The position numbers and the translations under genes are program-made. Positions 8,088 to 16,563 of a stretch of 43,448 bases of DNA are shown piece after piece. The stretch is from a bacterium (lineage in GTDB: Bacteria > Zixibacteria > MSB-5A5 > WJJR01): assembly GCA_021813505.1 (NCBI GenBank), contig JAKAKI010000069.1, positions 32,874 to 76,321 on the forward strand, written 5' to 3'. The stretch's first letter is position 1, and every line of letters starts with the position of its first letter. A model generated the notes under the pieces. That model saw nothing but the letters and a program-made list of their open reading frames with translations, had not been told where the DNA came from and made no database searches.

Positions 8088-8994
8088 TGCACCACCCCCT
8101 GCCAGGCATCCGGCATCACGTAGCGGTCTCCCAGGACCTTGCGCAGATGCGCCACCTGGTTGCTCAAGTACGACGGCCGGTCGATATCGACAAACTTGCC
8201 GCAGACAATCGGGCCACCCATGCCGAGATCGCATTCGCGCGTATCGGCGCCGTTTTTGATGACGGCGTTTTCCTCATACGATTCAAGCGCCGCCAGACCG
8301 TCGCCGAGACGATTGCGCCGCACAAACAACGTCGGGCACGGCGCCACCATTTCAATAAAGGTGAATCCCGGTTTCTCCAGCGCTTCGCGGATCGACCGTT
8401 GGAGCTGCTTGACGTGATAGACAGTCCAACGCGCCACGTACACGGCGCCGCATGATTGGGCCAGGTACGGCAGGTTGAACGGCCGTTCGACGGAACCGTA
8501 CGGAGTCGTTGAGGCAATCGCGAACTCCGGGGTGGTCGGCGCCACCTGCCCGCCTGTCATCCCATAATTGAAATTGTTAACGCACAAGACGGTCATGTCG
8601 AGATTGCGGCGTGCGGCATGAATGAAATGATTGCCGCCGATCGCGAATAGATCACCATCGCCGGAGTACACTACAACCTTGGTCTTGGGGCTCGCCAGTT
8701 TGAGTCCGGTGGCAAAGGGAAGCGCACGGCCGTGGGTTGTGTGGAATGAATCAAGCAGGAGGTACCCCGCGACGCGGCCGGTGCAGCCGATCCCGGAGAC
8801 GATCGCGATGTTCTTGCGATCCAGGGATGACTCCTCGATGGCCCGGGTGAAGCAATTGACTGAAGTGCCAATGCCGCATCCGGGGCACCAGATATGCGGC
8901 ATGCGGTCCATCCGCAGCCATTCCTCCACCGGGTTGCTGTCGCAGGTCATGGGCGCGCTGACGGGATCTGTCACAGTGGCTTCGTATGATTCAC

Positions 8995-8998
<4 letters not shown>
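8084..8998 (-). CDS. korB: 2-oxoacid:ferredoxin oxidoreductase, beta subunit (second cluster)
   Basis: A 304-residue TPP-binding beta subunit. CPGC is at 38-41 with GIGCTGR at about 70-75, and the TPP motif runs GDGD (113-116) to NN (141-142). The segment FGLPYLAQ-like RPFNLPYLAQSCGAVYVAR and the later APCPTLFVRRN match the Kor beta family. The ATG at 8996-8998 overlaps the alpha-subunit stop by 4 nt. Compared with the first korB it is shorter and has different loops, supporting a distinct enzyme. Substrate specificity cannot be read with certainty; 2-oxoglutarate is the default inference for a DABC cluster. Confidence 0.94.
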
Positions 8999-10163
<1,165 letters not shown>

Positions 10164-10167
<4 letters not shown>

Positions 10168-10436
10168 AGGTCCCCGCTTTCCGGCTTGCGGCCATTCTTG
10201 ACGCCGTAAATCGCGAAGTCCGGGCAATACATCCCGCACAAACCACACCCCGAACACTTGGCGGCATCGGCGATGATCGGCGGATGATACCCTTTGAGAT
10301 TGAAGCCTTTGCTCATCGCCAGTACGCCGGTGGGGCAGAACTGGGCGCAAAAGCCACACCCTTTGCAGCGCTCGGTGTTGATCACCACGTGACCTTTCGG
10401 GGCCTTGGGCGCAGCGCTTTTCTTGGTCTCTACCAT
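10164..10436 (-). CDS. korD: 2-oxoacid:ferredoxin oxidoreductase, delta (2x[4Fe-4S] ferredoxin-like) subunit
   Basis: A 90-residue ferredoxin-like subunit carrying two [4Fe-4S] ligand sets, CKGCGFCAQFCP and CSGCGLCGMYCP. It passes electrons from the TPP centre to soluble ferredoxin. A short basic N-terminus (KKSAAPKAPKG) precedes the ferredoxin domain. The ATG at 10434-10436 has AAGGA 5 nt upstream. It is the first gene of the korDABC operon. Confidence 0.95.
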
Positions 10437-10579
10437 TCTAGTCCTTTGGAGTTCAGGCGCGGGGGCGATTCAGCGGATGTGACTGGAAATCGGTGACCGC
10501 TCGCTTCTTATACTGATCCGCCGGCCCACGGGAGATGATTTCTTCGCGCCACTTCCCGGCGTGCCGTAATCAGGATGCT

Positions 10580-10607
10580 AATTTATCATATTCCAGAGGC
10601 ATGCCAA
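10580..10607 (-). promoter_or_regulatory. Predicted promoter of korDABC
   Basis: On the minus strand TTGGCA (10602-10607) and TAAATT (10580-10585) are spaced by 16 nt. They match the -35 and -10 consensus at five and four positions. The leader to korD would be about 140 nt. The 240-nt space between the VOC gene and korD holds nothing else recognisable. Confidence 0.4.
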
Positions 10608-10675
10608 CGACTACAAGACGTTTTTTGACAAATTGTGGTAAGATTTCAGCGCCGCACTGATCAACACCATTTCAC

Positions 10676-11074
10676 TTACAATTCATATAAGACGATTCCG
10701 TTTCCGTCCAAATCACGAATGGTCACGCTGTGCAGCGCGCTGCCCGCTTCCAATGATCTTGAGCGCATCATCTCAACGCCGGCGGTCTGTAGCGCCGCGA
10801 CAGCCTTCGCGAGATTGGCAATCGAAAAGGCGAGTTGCACATTTCCCGGCGCGGCCTCATCATTCGTTCGCGGCAAGATTCGAAACACTGTCAGTCCCTG
10901 ATCATCCGCTTCGTGCGATTCGACGTAGCACGAGGAGAGATTGTCCGGGCTCAGTTCCAACCTCAGGCCGAGAACTTCGCTGTACCAGCGGTGCAGGCGA
11001 AGCACGTCGGCGGAATAGAGATTAACGCCGGCGGACACGATGCCGGTGGCGTTCTTGTGATGAATCGAGACCAA
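10676..11074 (-). CDS. VOC (glyoxalase/bleomycin-resistance) family protein
   Basis: A 132-residue single-module VOC protein. The beta-alpha-beta-beta-beta pattern shows as VNLYSADVLRLHRWYSEVLG at the front and SVTIRDLDGNGIVLYEL at the end. Metal-dependent lyase, dioxygenase or binding roles all occur in this family, and the substrate is unknown. The chosen start is TTG at 11072-11074 with GGAG 5 nt upstream; a GTG at 11036-11038 is the alternative and gives the shorter family N-terminus VSAGVNLYS. It begins 12 nt after the fabL-like stop, so the two are probably co-transcribed, but no functional link is evident. Confidence 0.85.
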   Translation of the reverse strand: MVSIHHKNATGIVSAGVNLYSADVLRLHRWYSEVLGLRLELSPDNLSSCYVESHEADDQGLTVFRILPRTNDEAAPGNVQLAFSIANLAKAVAALQTAGVEMMRSRSLEAGSALHSVTIRDLDGNGIVLYEL

Positions 11075-11086
11075 CCGGGCTCCGCG

Positions 11087-11863
11087 TCAGGTCAGCGAGT
11101 AGCCGCCGTCGACGACAACGATCTGGCCCGTGATCCACCGGGCGGCGTCGGTGCACAAGAACACGACGACATCCGCGATTTCGTCGGAGTCCCCAACGCG
11201 CCCGAACGGAGTCCGCTTGACGACCTCGCGCACCATGTCTTCGTAATTCGGAAACGACTTTAGCGCATCGGTGTCTACGAATCCGCCAGATACGGTGTTA
11301 ACGTTGATTGACTTGGGGGCCAGTTCATAGGCAAGGTAACGCGTGAGTGTCTCTATCGCCGCCTTCGAGATCCCGATGGCGGCGTAACCGGGAATGTACC
11401 GTCCGGCACCGAGCGAGGAGAGCGCAACGATCTTCCCACCCGGCGGCATCATGGGCACGGCCTTCTGGGCACAGAACAACATGGCTTCTGCATTGGTGTG
11501 CAATGAGAGGTCCCAGGCACGCTGATCGACATCCATGATGTTGGCGAACAAGCCAAGCGCTGCATTCGAGATCAAAATATCCACGTGGCCAAATGCTTGG
11601 GCCACCTGATCAAAGAGTTTCTCGTGAAAATCTTTGTTGCCGATGTTGCCACGGATGGCGAGTGCCTCGACTCCGTACTGACGGAGTTCGGCGACGGTTT
11701 CATCGGCAGCCGATCGTGAGCGGAAGTAGTTCACTACGATATTGGCGCCGCGGGCGGCCAGTTTTCGAGCCGAGGCTCGTCCGATGCCCTTGGTTCCACC
11801 CGTGATGACCGCGACCTTGCCCGCGAGATCGCGGGGTTGAGACTGAGTTGACACCGGGTTCAT
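11087..11863 (-). CDS. fabL: SDR-family enoyl-ACP reductase, FabL-like
   Basis: A 258-residue short-chain dehydrogenase with the NAD(P)-binding glycine motif TGGTKGIG (21-28) and SNAALG near 99-104. The catalytic region is SSLGAGRYIPGYAAIGISK, with Tyr160 and Lys167 spaced by six residues. This Y-x6-K spacing, instead of the usual Y-x3-K of SDRs, is the mark of enoyl-ACP reductases. VSGGFVDTDALKSFPN closely resembles the corresponding stretch of Bacillus FabL (recalled). It would reduce enoyl-ACP in the last step of each fatty-acid elongation cycle. The ATG at 11861-11863 has an AGGGG stretch upstream. FabL is best known in Firmicutes, so orthology here should be read as a family-level call. 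Confidence 0.85.
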   Translation of the reverse strand: MNPVSTQSQPRDLAGKVAVITGGTKGIGRASARKLAARGANIVVNYFRSRSAADETVAELRQYGVEALAIRGNIGNKDFHEKLFDQVAQAFGHVDILISNAALGLFANIMDVDQRAWDLSLHTNAEAMLFCAQKAVPMMPPGGKIVALSSLGAGRYIPGYAAIGISKAAIETLTRYLAYELAPKSINVNTVSGGFVDTDALKSFPNYEDMVREVVKRTPFGRVGDSDEIADVVVFLCTDAARWITGQIVVVDGGYSLT

Positions 11864-12460
11864 GATCTTCGCACCCCTCTGAAAGTCAGACTATTCCGGC
11901 AAAACGGGGTGAACAAAACGATTTTGATCGAGGTTTTCAAGTCCATTCCGGGTTGCCAAGACTCACCCTGGATGGCAGGATGGGGAGGTTTCATGGTAGA
12001 CTCAAGCAAAGAATACCCCTTTTCTGGCCTCCCGGAACGCCCCGGCGGCAAGCCGCTAACGCGATGCGAGGCAACGCGTTAACTCGTGCGCCAGGATGGT
12101 GCATCCGTGAAAGCCCTTGGTGTGACAAATTTCCCAAAATTCCTCTTGCGTATTTTTTGGGACACTGTATATAGGGCGCCCAAAGCGGGAGCCCGGCCTC
12201 TATCCGATCGCGGAATAAGGAAAGATGCCCCGCACCTGCTGAAACGATGAGATAACAAACATCTCCGAAGAACACTCCATCGGCTCGCTGTCTTGGCGGG
12301 TCTGTTTTTTTTGAGCGGAGTAATTTCCCTTTTCGAAGGGAGGTTGAAGAACAGTAGAGATTTTGAGACAGGTTTCTTAGCAGTCAGTTCAGTTTTCCCA
12401 AGCGAGTCAACTAAGGCAAGTCAACATGCATCGGGGCATAATCCCCGGGGAGGAAAGGAA
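11864..12460. other. Non-coding region between divergent genes, with two hairpins
   Basis: Nearly 600 nt separate the divergent fabL and lipoprotein genes. Two adjacent hairpins lie inside: TAACGCG/CGCGTTA at 12057-12081 (7 perfect pairs, 11-nt loop), and TGCGCC/GGTGCA at 12087-12103 (6 pairs with one G-T, loop AGGAT). No coding frame is convincing. The purine-rich GGAGGAAAGGAA just before 12461 is the lipoprotein ribosome binding site. The region could hold regulatory RNA or repeat debris; no known RNA family was recognised. Confidence 0.6.
12146..12173 (+). promoter_or_regulatory. Possible promoter of the lipoprotein-L,D-transpeptidase operon
   Basis: TTGCGT (12146-12151) and TATATA (12168-12173) are spaced by 16 nt. 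The -35 is weak. If used, the leader to the first gene would be nearly 285 nt; a nearer promoter may exist but was not seen. Confidence 0.3.
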
Positions 12461-13066
12461 ATGAGAAAGTCACTGAAGTTGCTGGTCCTGCCACTGCTCG
12501 TGGCATTGGTTGCCGGCTGTTCAAAGGCACCGGTCGTTGAAGAGAACAACGCCGTGCAGTCTGTCGGCACTGCCGAGCAGGCGCAGGCGTCGAAGTACGC
12601 TCCGGCCGAATGGCGCACCGTCCAGGACACCCTGGAAGCGGCCAAGGCCGAGAAGGCGAAGCAGGACAGCCGTTTTGCTCTGTTCCGTGGTTATGGCAAG
12701 GCGAAGGCTCTGTATGAGAAGGTTCCGGCTCTGGCTGCTGCTGCCAAGACTAAGGCAGAGGCTGAGTTGGCACGCATCCGCCAGGAAACCCAGACCATGA
12801 TCGCCCAGGCCCGTACTGAGCTCGATTCGGCTGCGGCAATGTTGTTGACGGCGCCCGTTGGAAAAGACAACAAGGCGGACATCGAGATGTTGAAGCAGGA
12901 TGTCGCCGCGTCCCAGCAGACGTTGACTGAGGCGCAGGGCGACTTCGACCGTGGCAATTATGACGGTGCCAAGGCGAAGGCGCAGACGATCATCGACAAG
13001 TCCAAGGCAGTCAAGACGGCTGTCGAGGCGGCGATCGCGAAGAAGGGCGGCAAGGGGAAGAAGTAA
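12461..13066 (+). CDS. Alanine/lysine-rich helical lipoprotein (DUF4398-like, possible peptidoglycan-linked)
   Basis: A 201-residue lipoprotein: MRKSLKLLVLPLLVALVAGC gives a lipobox with Cys20. The mature part is almost wholly helical and rich in Ala, Lys, Glu and Gln. The segment from about 44 to 115 (APAEWRTVQDTLEAAKAEKA onward) aligns with the N-terminal part of the next gene's product. The protein ends AIAKKGGKGKK, a basic tail with a C-terminal lysine. The ATG has an excellent GGAGG site, suggesting strong translation; a longer frame to 12293 is rejected for lack of one. It heads a four-gene plus-strand operon containing two L,D-transpeptidases. Braun's lipoprotein is attached to peptidoglycan by its C-terminal lysine through such enzymes, so a similar role is suggested here by inference only. 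Confidence 0.8.
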   Translation: MRKSLKLLVLPLLVALVAGCSKAPVVEENNAVQSVGTAEQAQASKYAPAEWRTVQDTLEAAKAEKAKQDSRFALFRGYGKAKALYEKVPALAAAAKTKAEAELARIRQETQTMIAQARTELDSAAAMLLTAPVGKDNKADIEMLKQDVAASQQTLTEAQGDFDRGNYDGAKAKAQTIIDKSKAVKTAVEAAIAKKGGKGKK

Positions 13067-13090
13067 TACACTTCTCTTCTTTGATATCCG

Positions 13091-13126
13091 ACGGCCGTTC
13101 GCCGTATTAGCAGGCGGAACGGCCGT
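13091..13126 (+). terminator. Intra-operon hairpin, possible attenuator or RNA-stabilising stem
   Basis: ACGGCCGTTC pairs perfectly with GAACGGCCGT, extended by GCC/GGC across a one-base bulge, 24 nt past the lipoprotein stop. No T-tract follows, so it is not a classical terminator. It could make the lipoprotein message more abundant than the downstream transpeptidase genes. Confidence 0.4.
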
Positions 13127-13192
13127 TGGCGTATCAGGTTAAGACCCTTGGGGGCAACAAGAACGTTTAGGGCCCGAAGCGGCCACAATAGC

Positions 13193-14269
13193 ATGAACAA
13201 AAAGCAGCGAATCATAACGTCCGGCGCAGGGATCCTGCTGTGCGCCTTCGTTCTGGCGGGATGTGCCTCCGCGCCGCTCGAACTTTCCCAACAAACCTGG
13301 TCATACCTGAAATCGAGTGATGAGCGCGGCGGCCGGGGAGCGCCGGAAGCCTGGAATCAGGCCCACGCCCAGTACGATTCCGCCTGGCAGATCATCAATA
13401 CGGAAAACGCCAAGTGGTTCTTCCTGCGCGATTATGCCCTTGCAGAGTCGCTGTTGATGCGCGCCAGCACCAGCGCCAATCGCGCGATCATTGTCGCCAA
13501 GGAAAACCGTGACCGTCGCCGCGAGGAACTGGCGAGGCAAATGACCGACTTGCAGGATCGGCTGAACAACCAGCGTGAGGAAGCGGACAACCACCTGGCA
13601 CGTCTGCAATTGCGCGACGCCCTCACACGGGCTGAGTTGAAACTCTCAGTCGCCTGGACCAGCCAGAGATTGGATTCACTCGAACTGATCGAAGCGGCCA
13701 TTGAAGATGCCCGCGCGGCCATCGCCGCCCTTGAAACCCGGTTGGCAGACGATGGAGTCGAAGACGGCCGGCAACCGCGCCAGTGGAAGCAGTGGATCCA
13801 GGAAACCGTCGAATGGACCAAAACCGGAGGTAACGCGCTGGTCGTTCTCAAGGCCGAACATCGCGCGTATCTGGTAAAAAAGGGCCGGATTCTGGATATG
13901 TTTCCGGTCGAGCTTGGCTATCGATCTGCACGCGGAAAGCTGCATTCCGGAGACGCCGCGACGCCCGAAGGACAGTATCGCGTGACCAAGAAGCGGGAGA
14001 CCGGAAGCAAATACTACAAAGCGTTGATGCTGGACTACCCCAATGCGGAGGACAAGGTCCGCTACGACAAGGCGCGCCGTAACGGTGAATTGCCAAAGTG
14101 GGTGCGCATTGGCGGAGATATCGAGGTCCACGGCGAGGGCGGCCGCGGCACCGACTGGACAAAAGGGTGCGTGGCGCTTGCGAACAATGATATGGACCGG
14201 ATAATGTCGTACATGGATGTGGGGGACCGCGTGACCATCGTTCGGCGCGCGGAAGGATGGCCAAAATGA
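13193..14269 (+). CDS. L,D-transpeptidase lipoprotein with N-terminal helical module (YkuD/YafK type)
   Basis: A 358-residue lipoprotein with lipobox FVLAGC (Cys24). Residues 45-190 are helical and resemble the preceding lipoprotein (APEAWNQAHAQYDSAWQIIN aligns with APAEWRTVQDTLEAAKAEKA). Residues 213-352 are a YkuD-type L,D-transpeptidase domain: His313 in IEVHGEGGRG and Cys326 in WTKGCVAL, with ATPEGQYRV (256-264) near the front. The residue before the catalytic GC is Lys rather than the usual His, as in YafK-like members. The enzyme would act in the periplasm on tetrapeptide stems, joining peptides or attaching a protein. The ATG at 13193 lacks a clear ribosome binding site. The next gene overlaps its stop by 4 nt. 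Confidence 0.85.
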   Translation: MNKKQRIITSGAGILLCAFVLAGCASAPLELSQQTWSYLKSSDERGGRGAPEAWNQAHAQYDSAWQIINTENAKWFFLRDYALAESLLMRASTSANRAIIVAKENRDRRREELARQMTDLQDRLNNQREEADNHLARLQLRDALTRAELKLSVAWTSQRLDSLELIEAAIEDARAAIAALETRLADDGVEDGRQPRQWKQWIQETVEWTKTGGNALVVLKAEHRAYLVKKGRILDMFPVELGYRSARGKLHSGDAATPEGQYRVTKKRETGSKYYKALMLDYPNAEDKVRYDKARRNGELPKWVRIGGDIEVHGEGGRGTDWTKGCVALANNDMDRIMSYMDVGDRVTIVRRAEGWPK

Positions 14270-14928
14270 AGAAGTGGATCGTTCTCTCATCCTTCGCCAT
14301 TGTCGCCGTTCTCGTGCTGGTGGTGATCGTCTATCCAAAGCAGGGATTTATTTGGAACGAGCCGGCCCCCACGGCTGATTCGCTGGCGTTGCAGGCACAA
14401 AAGAAACTCGAGGGGAAACAGGGGAACTGTACCGAGCGAGTCGCAGCAACCCGCCCCACACACCGTCCGACCAAAAAGAGCAAGGTCACCAATAAGTACA
14501 TCGTGATCGATTCTCACACCAACCGGCTCTACCTAAGAACCCAGGATAGCGTGCTTTTCACCGCACTTTGTTCGACCGGAACCGGAAAGTCGCTGGTGGA
14601 TAGCGGCAAGGGACGCGTTTGGCGGTTCGACACTCCCAAAGGGGCCTTCCACATCGATTCACGGTTGACCGATCCCTGGTGGCGAAAACCGGATTGGGCG
14701 TTCATTGAGGAAGGCGAGCCCATTCCCAAGAAGGAAGCGGACCGGCTCGACCCCAATATCATGGGCGATTACGCCATCGGCTTCGGCAACGGGTTCTTCA
14801 TCCACGGCACGATCTATGAACGTCTCATCGGTGTTGCCGTGACCCACGGATGCGTCCGGCTGGGCAGTGACGACATCAAGCGGGTGTACGATTCCGCGCC
14901 GGTCGGGACACCGGTCATCATCTTCTGA
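14266..14928 (+). CDS. Membrane-anchored L,D-transpeptidase (YkuD domain)
   Basis: A 220-residue protein with one N-terminal membrane segment (about 5-23, LSSFAIVAVLVLVVIVY), probably an uncleaved anchor or signal peptide. A low-complexity linker precedes the YkuD domain (75-220). The domain begins KYIVIDSHTNRLYLRTQDSV and carries FFIHG (His180) and the full catalytic motif THGCVRL with His194 and Cys196. The ATG at 14266 is chosen over one at 14257 because GGAAGGA then lies at a proper distance; it overlaps the preceding stop as ATGA. It is therefore translationally coupled to the first transpeptidase. It differs from that enzyme by its membrane anchor and canonical motif, suggesting distinct acceptor substrates. 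Confidence 0.9.
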   Translation: MKKWIVLSSFAIVAVLVLVVIVYPKQGFIWNEPAPTADSLALQAQKKLEGKQGNCTERVAATRPTHRPTKKSKVTNKYIVIDSHTNRLYLRTQDSVLFTALCSTGTGKSLVDSGKGRVWRFDTPKGAFHIDSRLTDPWWRKPDWAFIEEGEPIPKKEADRLDPNIMGDYAIGFGNGFFIHGTIYERLIGVAVTHGCVRLGSDDIKRVYDSAPVGTPVIIF

Positions 14929-14936
14929 GGTCTGAC

Positions 14937-15584
14937 GTGCTACACAATCCGAGACGACTGGTGAGGCTGCTGTTGCTGGCGGCCGCCATGCAACTTGCTT
15001 TTGCCGCGAGTGCATTTGCCCAGAAGGATGCGAACGGCGCGTCGATTCCCGGGTGCTTTGTTTCCGATACGGTTTACCACGCGGTCATCGATTTCAAGAC
15101 CAATCACATCGGGATCGTGTATGGCTCAATGCCGCTGGTCACGGTGGAGTTCATGCCGCGTGACGATGCATCGGATGTCGCCAAATTCGCGAAGAAGTGG
15201 AACGACAAGACCAAGTTATCGTGGCAGACAGCGACGACCCGGCACGTGTGGGCGGGACATCCCCAGGTCTCCGACACGGTGATCCGGATTGTTTCGGAGG
15301 TCGCCGACGTCGACCCGGAACGTATTCAGAGATTGCTGCCGGATCGGTTTGACCTGGAGCTGACCGGCGGGTTCCGCCTGAGGTTCATGACACCGGCTGG
15401 CGACTCCGCCAAGAAGGAACTCAGCGAAAAATGGCATGAGTTCAAGAGCCGCTGGAATCCATTCGGCCATGTCAACATCTTCGAAGTGCTCGTCGCTCCC
15501 AAGGATGCTCAGATCCTGTACTACGCTCTGGAGCCAGGAACGCCAATCGTGGCGCTGCCGGCAGATGAGAGCACTGGGAAATAG
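14937..15584 (+). CDS. Periplasmic protein of unknown function
   Basis: A 215-residue protein with a clear signal peptide (LLLLAAAMQLAFAASAFA, cleavage expected before QKD). The mature part shows mixed alpha/beta composition with no recognised family; a lone cysteine occurs in SIPGCFVSD. The start is GTG at 14937, with GAGG 6 nt upstream and 8 nt after the previous stop. It is the last gene of the lipoprotein-transpeptidase operon, so an envelope role is likely. It converges with lipB across a 45-nt gap without an evident terminator. Confidence 0.75.
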   Translation: MLHNPRRLVRLLLLAAAMQLAFAASAFAQKDANGASIPGCFVSDTVYHAVIDFKTNHIGIVYGSMPLVTVEFMPRDDASDVAKFAKKWNDKTKLSWQTATTRHVWAGHPQVSDTVIRIVSEVADVDPERIQRLLPDRFDLELTGGFRLRFMTPAGDSAKKELSEKWHEFKSRWNPFGHVNIFEVLVAPKDAQILYYALEPGTPIVALPADESTGK

Positions 15585-15629
15585 GAACTACTCGCAAGCG
15601 CATCCGGGCGATATGCCTGGTACCCCGGT

Positions 15630-16265
15630 TCACGGATTGACCCGCCTCAGAGCGTCCGCATAGGTCTCTTTAACTTCATCCACCGCGATTGCCCTACCGG
15701 TGATCTTCTCCATCGAGGTCATGACTTCCGCGGGCAGTCCGCACGGGTCAACGGCGCTGAAATAGCTCAAATCGGTGCTGACATTCAGCGCGATGCCGTG
15801 GTAGGAAATCCATTTGCGCACCGCGACTCCGATCGAGGCGATCTTGCACTCTCCCACCCACACGCCTGTATAGGTCGGGTGGTGCACGCCTTGGATTCCC
15901 CAATGTCCAATCGTGGCAATGATGACCTCTTCAAGCCAGTATAGGAAGCGGTGCAGATCACCGGTCAAAGCGCGCACATCCACTACCGGATACGCCACCA
16001 GTTGTCCGGGGCCGTGGTAGGTGACATCTCCCCCACGTTCGACGGCGACACATTCGGCTCCGCGAAGTTGTGTGGGCATTGAACGCGGCGGCTGTGCCGC
16101 CCGGCCGTATGTGTAGACGTGGGGATGCTCGACGAGGAAGACAGTGTCGGTGACTCTCCCAGCGAGCCGAGATTCCAATGCCTCAAGCTGTCTGAGATGC
16201 GCCTCTCGGTACGGCAGAAGCCCCCAGTCGACGATGGCGAGAGGTGTGAGCTTAGTCTCAGTCAT
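15630..16265 (-). CDS. lipB: Octanoyl-(acyl-carrier protein):protein N-octanoyltransferase
   Basis: A 211-residue LipB, which transfers octanoate from ACP to lipoyl domains, the first step of lipoate synthesis. The signature RGGDVTYHGPGQLVAYP is at 77-93. Lys141 in CKIASIGVAVRKWISYHG and Cys175 in DPCGLP are the catalytic pair of the family. The gene lies downstream of the E1-E2 dehydrogenase genes on the same strand, and the E2 lipoyl domain is an obvious substrate. About 300 nt of repeats separate it from the E2 gene, so shared transcription is uncertain. LipA is not in the window. Confidence 0.96.
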   Translation of the reverse strand: MTETKLTPLAIVDWGLLPYREAHLRQLEALESRLAGRVTDTVFLVEHPHVYTYGRAAQPPRSMPTQLRGAECVAVERGGDVTYHGPGQLVAYPVVDVRALTGDLHRFLYWLEEVIIATIGHWGIQGVHHPTYTGVWVGECKIASIGVAVRKWISYHGIALNVSTDLSYFSAVDPCGLPAEVMTSMEKITGRAIAVDEVKETYADALRRVNP

Positions 16266-16293
16266 TCGGATCTCTGGCTATGAGATACCGTGC

Positions 16294-16369
16294 GGTGGGA
16301 GGGCGAGGCTCCTGCCGAGCCTCTTCGCGCGGGGGGGCCAAGGCTCGGCAGGAGCCTCGCCCTCCCACC
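16294..16369. repeat. Perfect 29-bp inverted repeat, GAGGCTC/GAGCCTC family
   Basis: Arms at 16294-16322 and 16341-16369 are exactly complementary around an 18-nt loop. The core GGGCGAGGCTCCTGCCGAGC is the same as at 4754-4852. It lies between lipB and the E2 gene, where no coding sequence is seen. Confidence 0.85.
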
Positions 16370-16444
16370 GGCCTCTATCGTATCCGATCTACTGATCGCT
16401 GCGGCGTATTGAGATTCCGCCGTTGGATCGTTCCCGCGATTACC

Positions 16445-16504
16445 GGTGGGCGGAGCCCACCCTACTAATTCCGTGCGAATCAGGTAGGGTGGGCTGTGCC
16501 CACC
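16445..16504. repeat. Inverted repeat, GGTGGGC/GCCCACC family
   Basis: GGTGGGCGGAGCCCACCCTA (16445 onward) and its partner ending at 16504 match at 19 of 21 positions around an 18-nt loop. A related inverted repeat lies at 20220-20267. With the preceding palindrome it fills the 298-nt gap between lipB and the E2 gene. Confidence 0.75.
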
Positions 16505-16563
16505 TTCTTTCTCCCCTATTCGTGGATTCGCAGGTCGTTCAACACACCCCGCTGATCCCTGCT

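Noticed and set aside
10620-10645. TTGACA followed by TAAGAT on the plus strand
   Set aside because: Only 8 nt separate the boxes and no plus-strand gene follows.
16266-16560. CRISPR-like array in the lipB-E2 gap
   Set aside because: The repeats are inverted pairs of two different families, not regularly spaced direct repeats.
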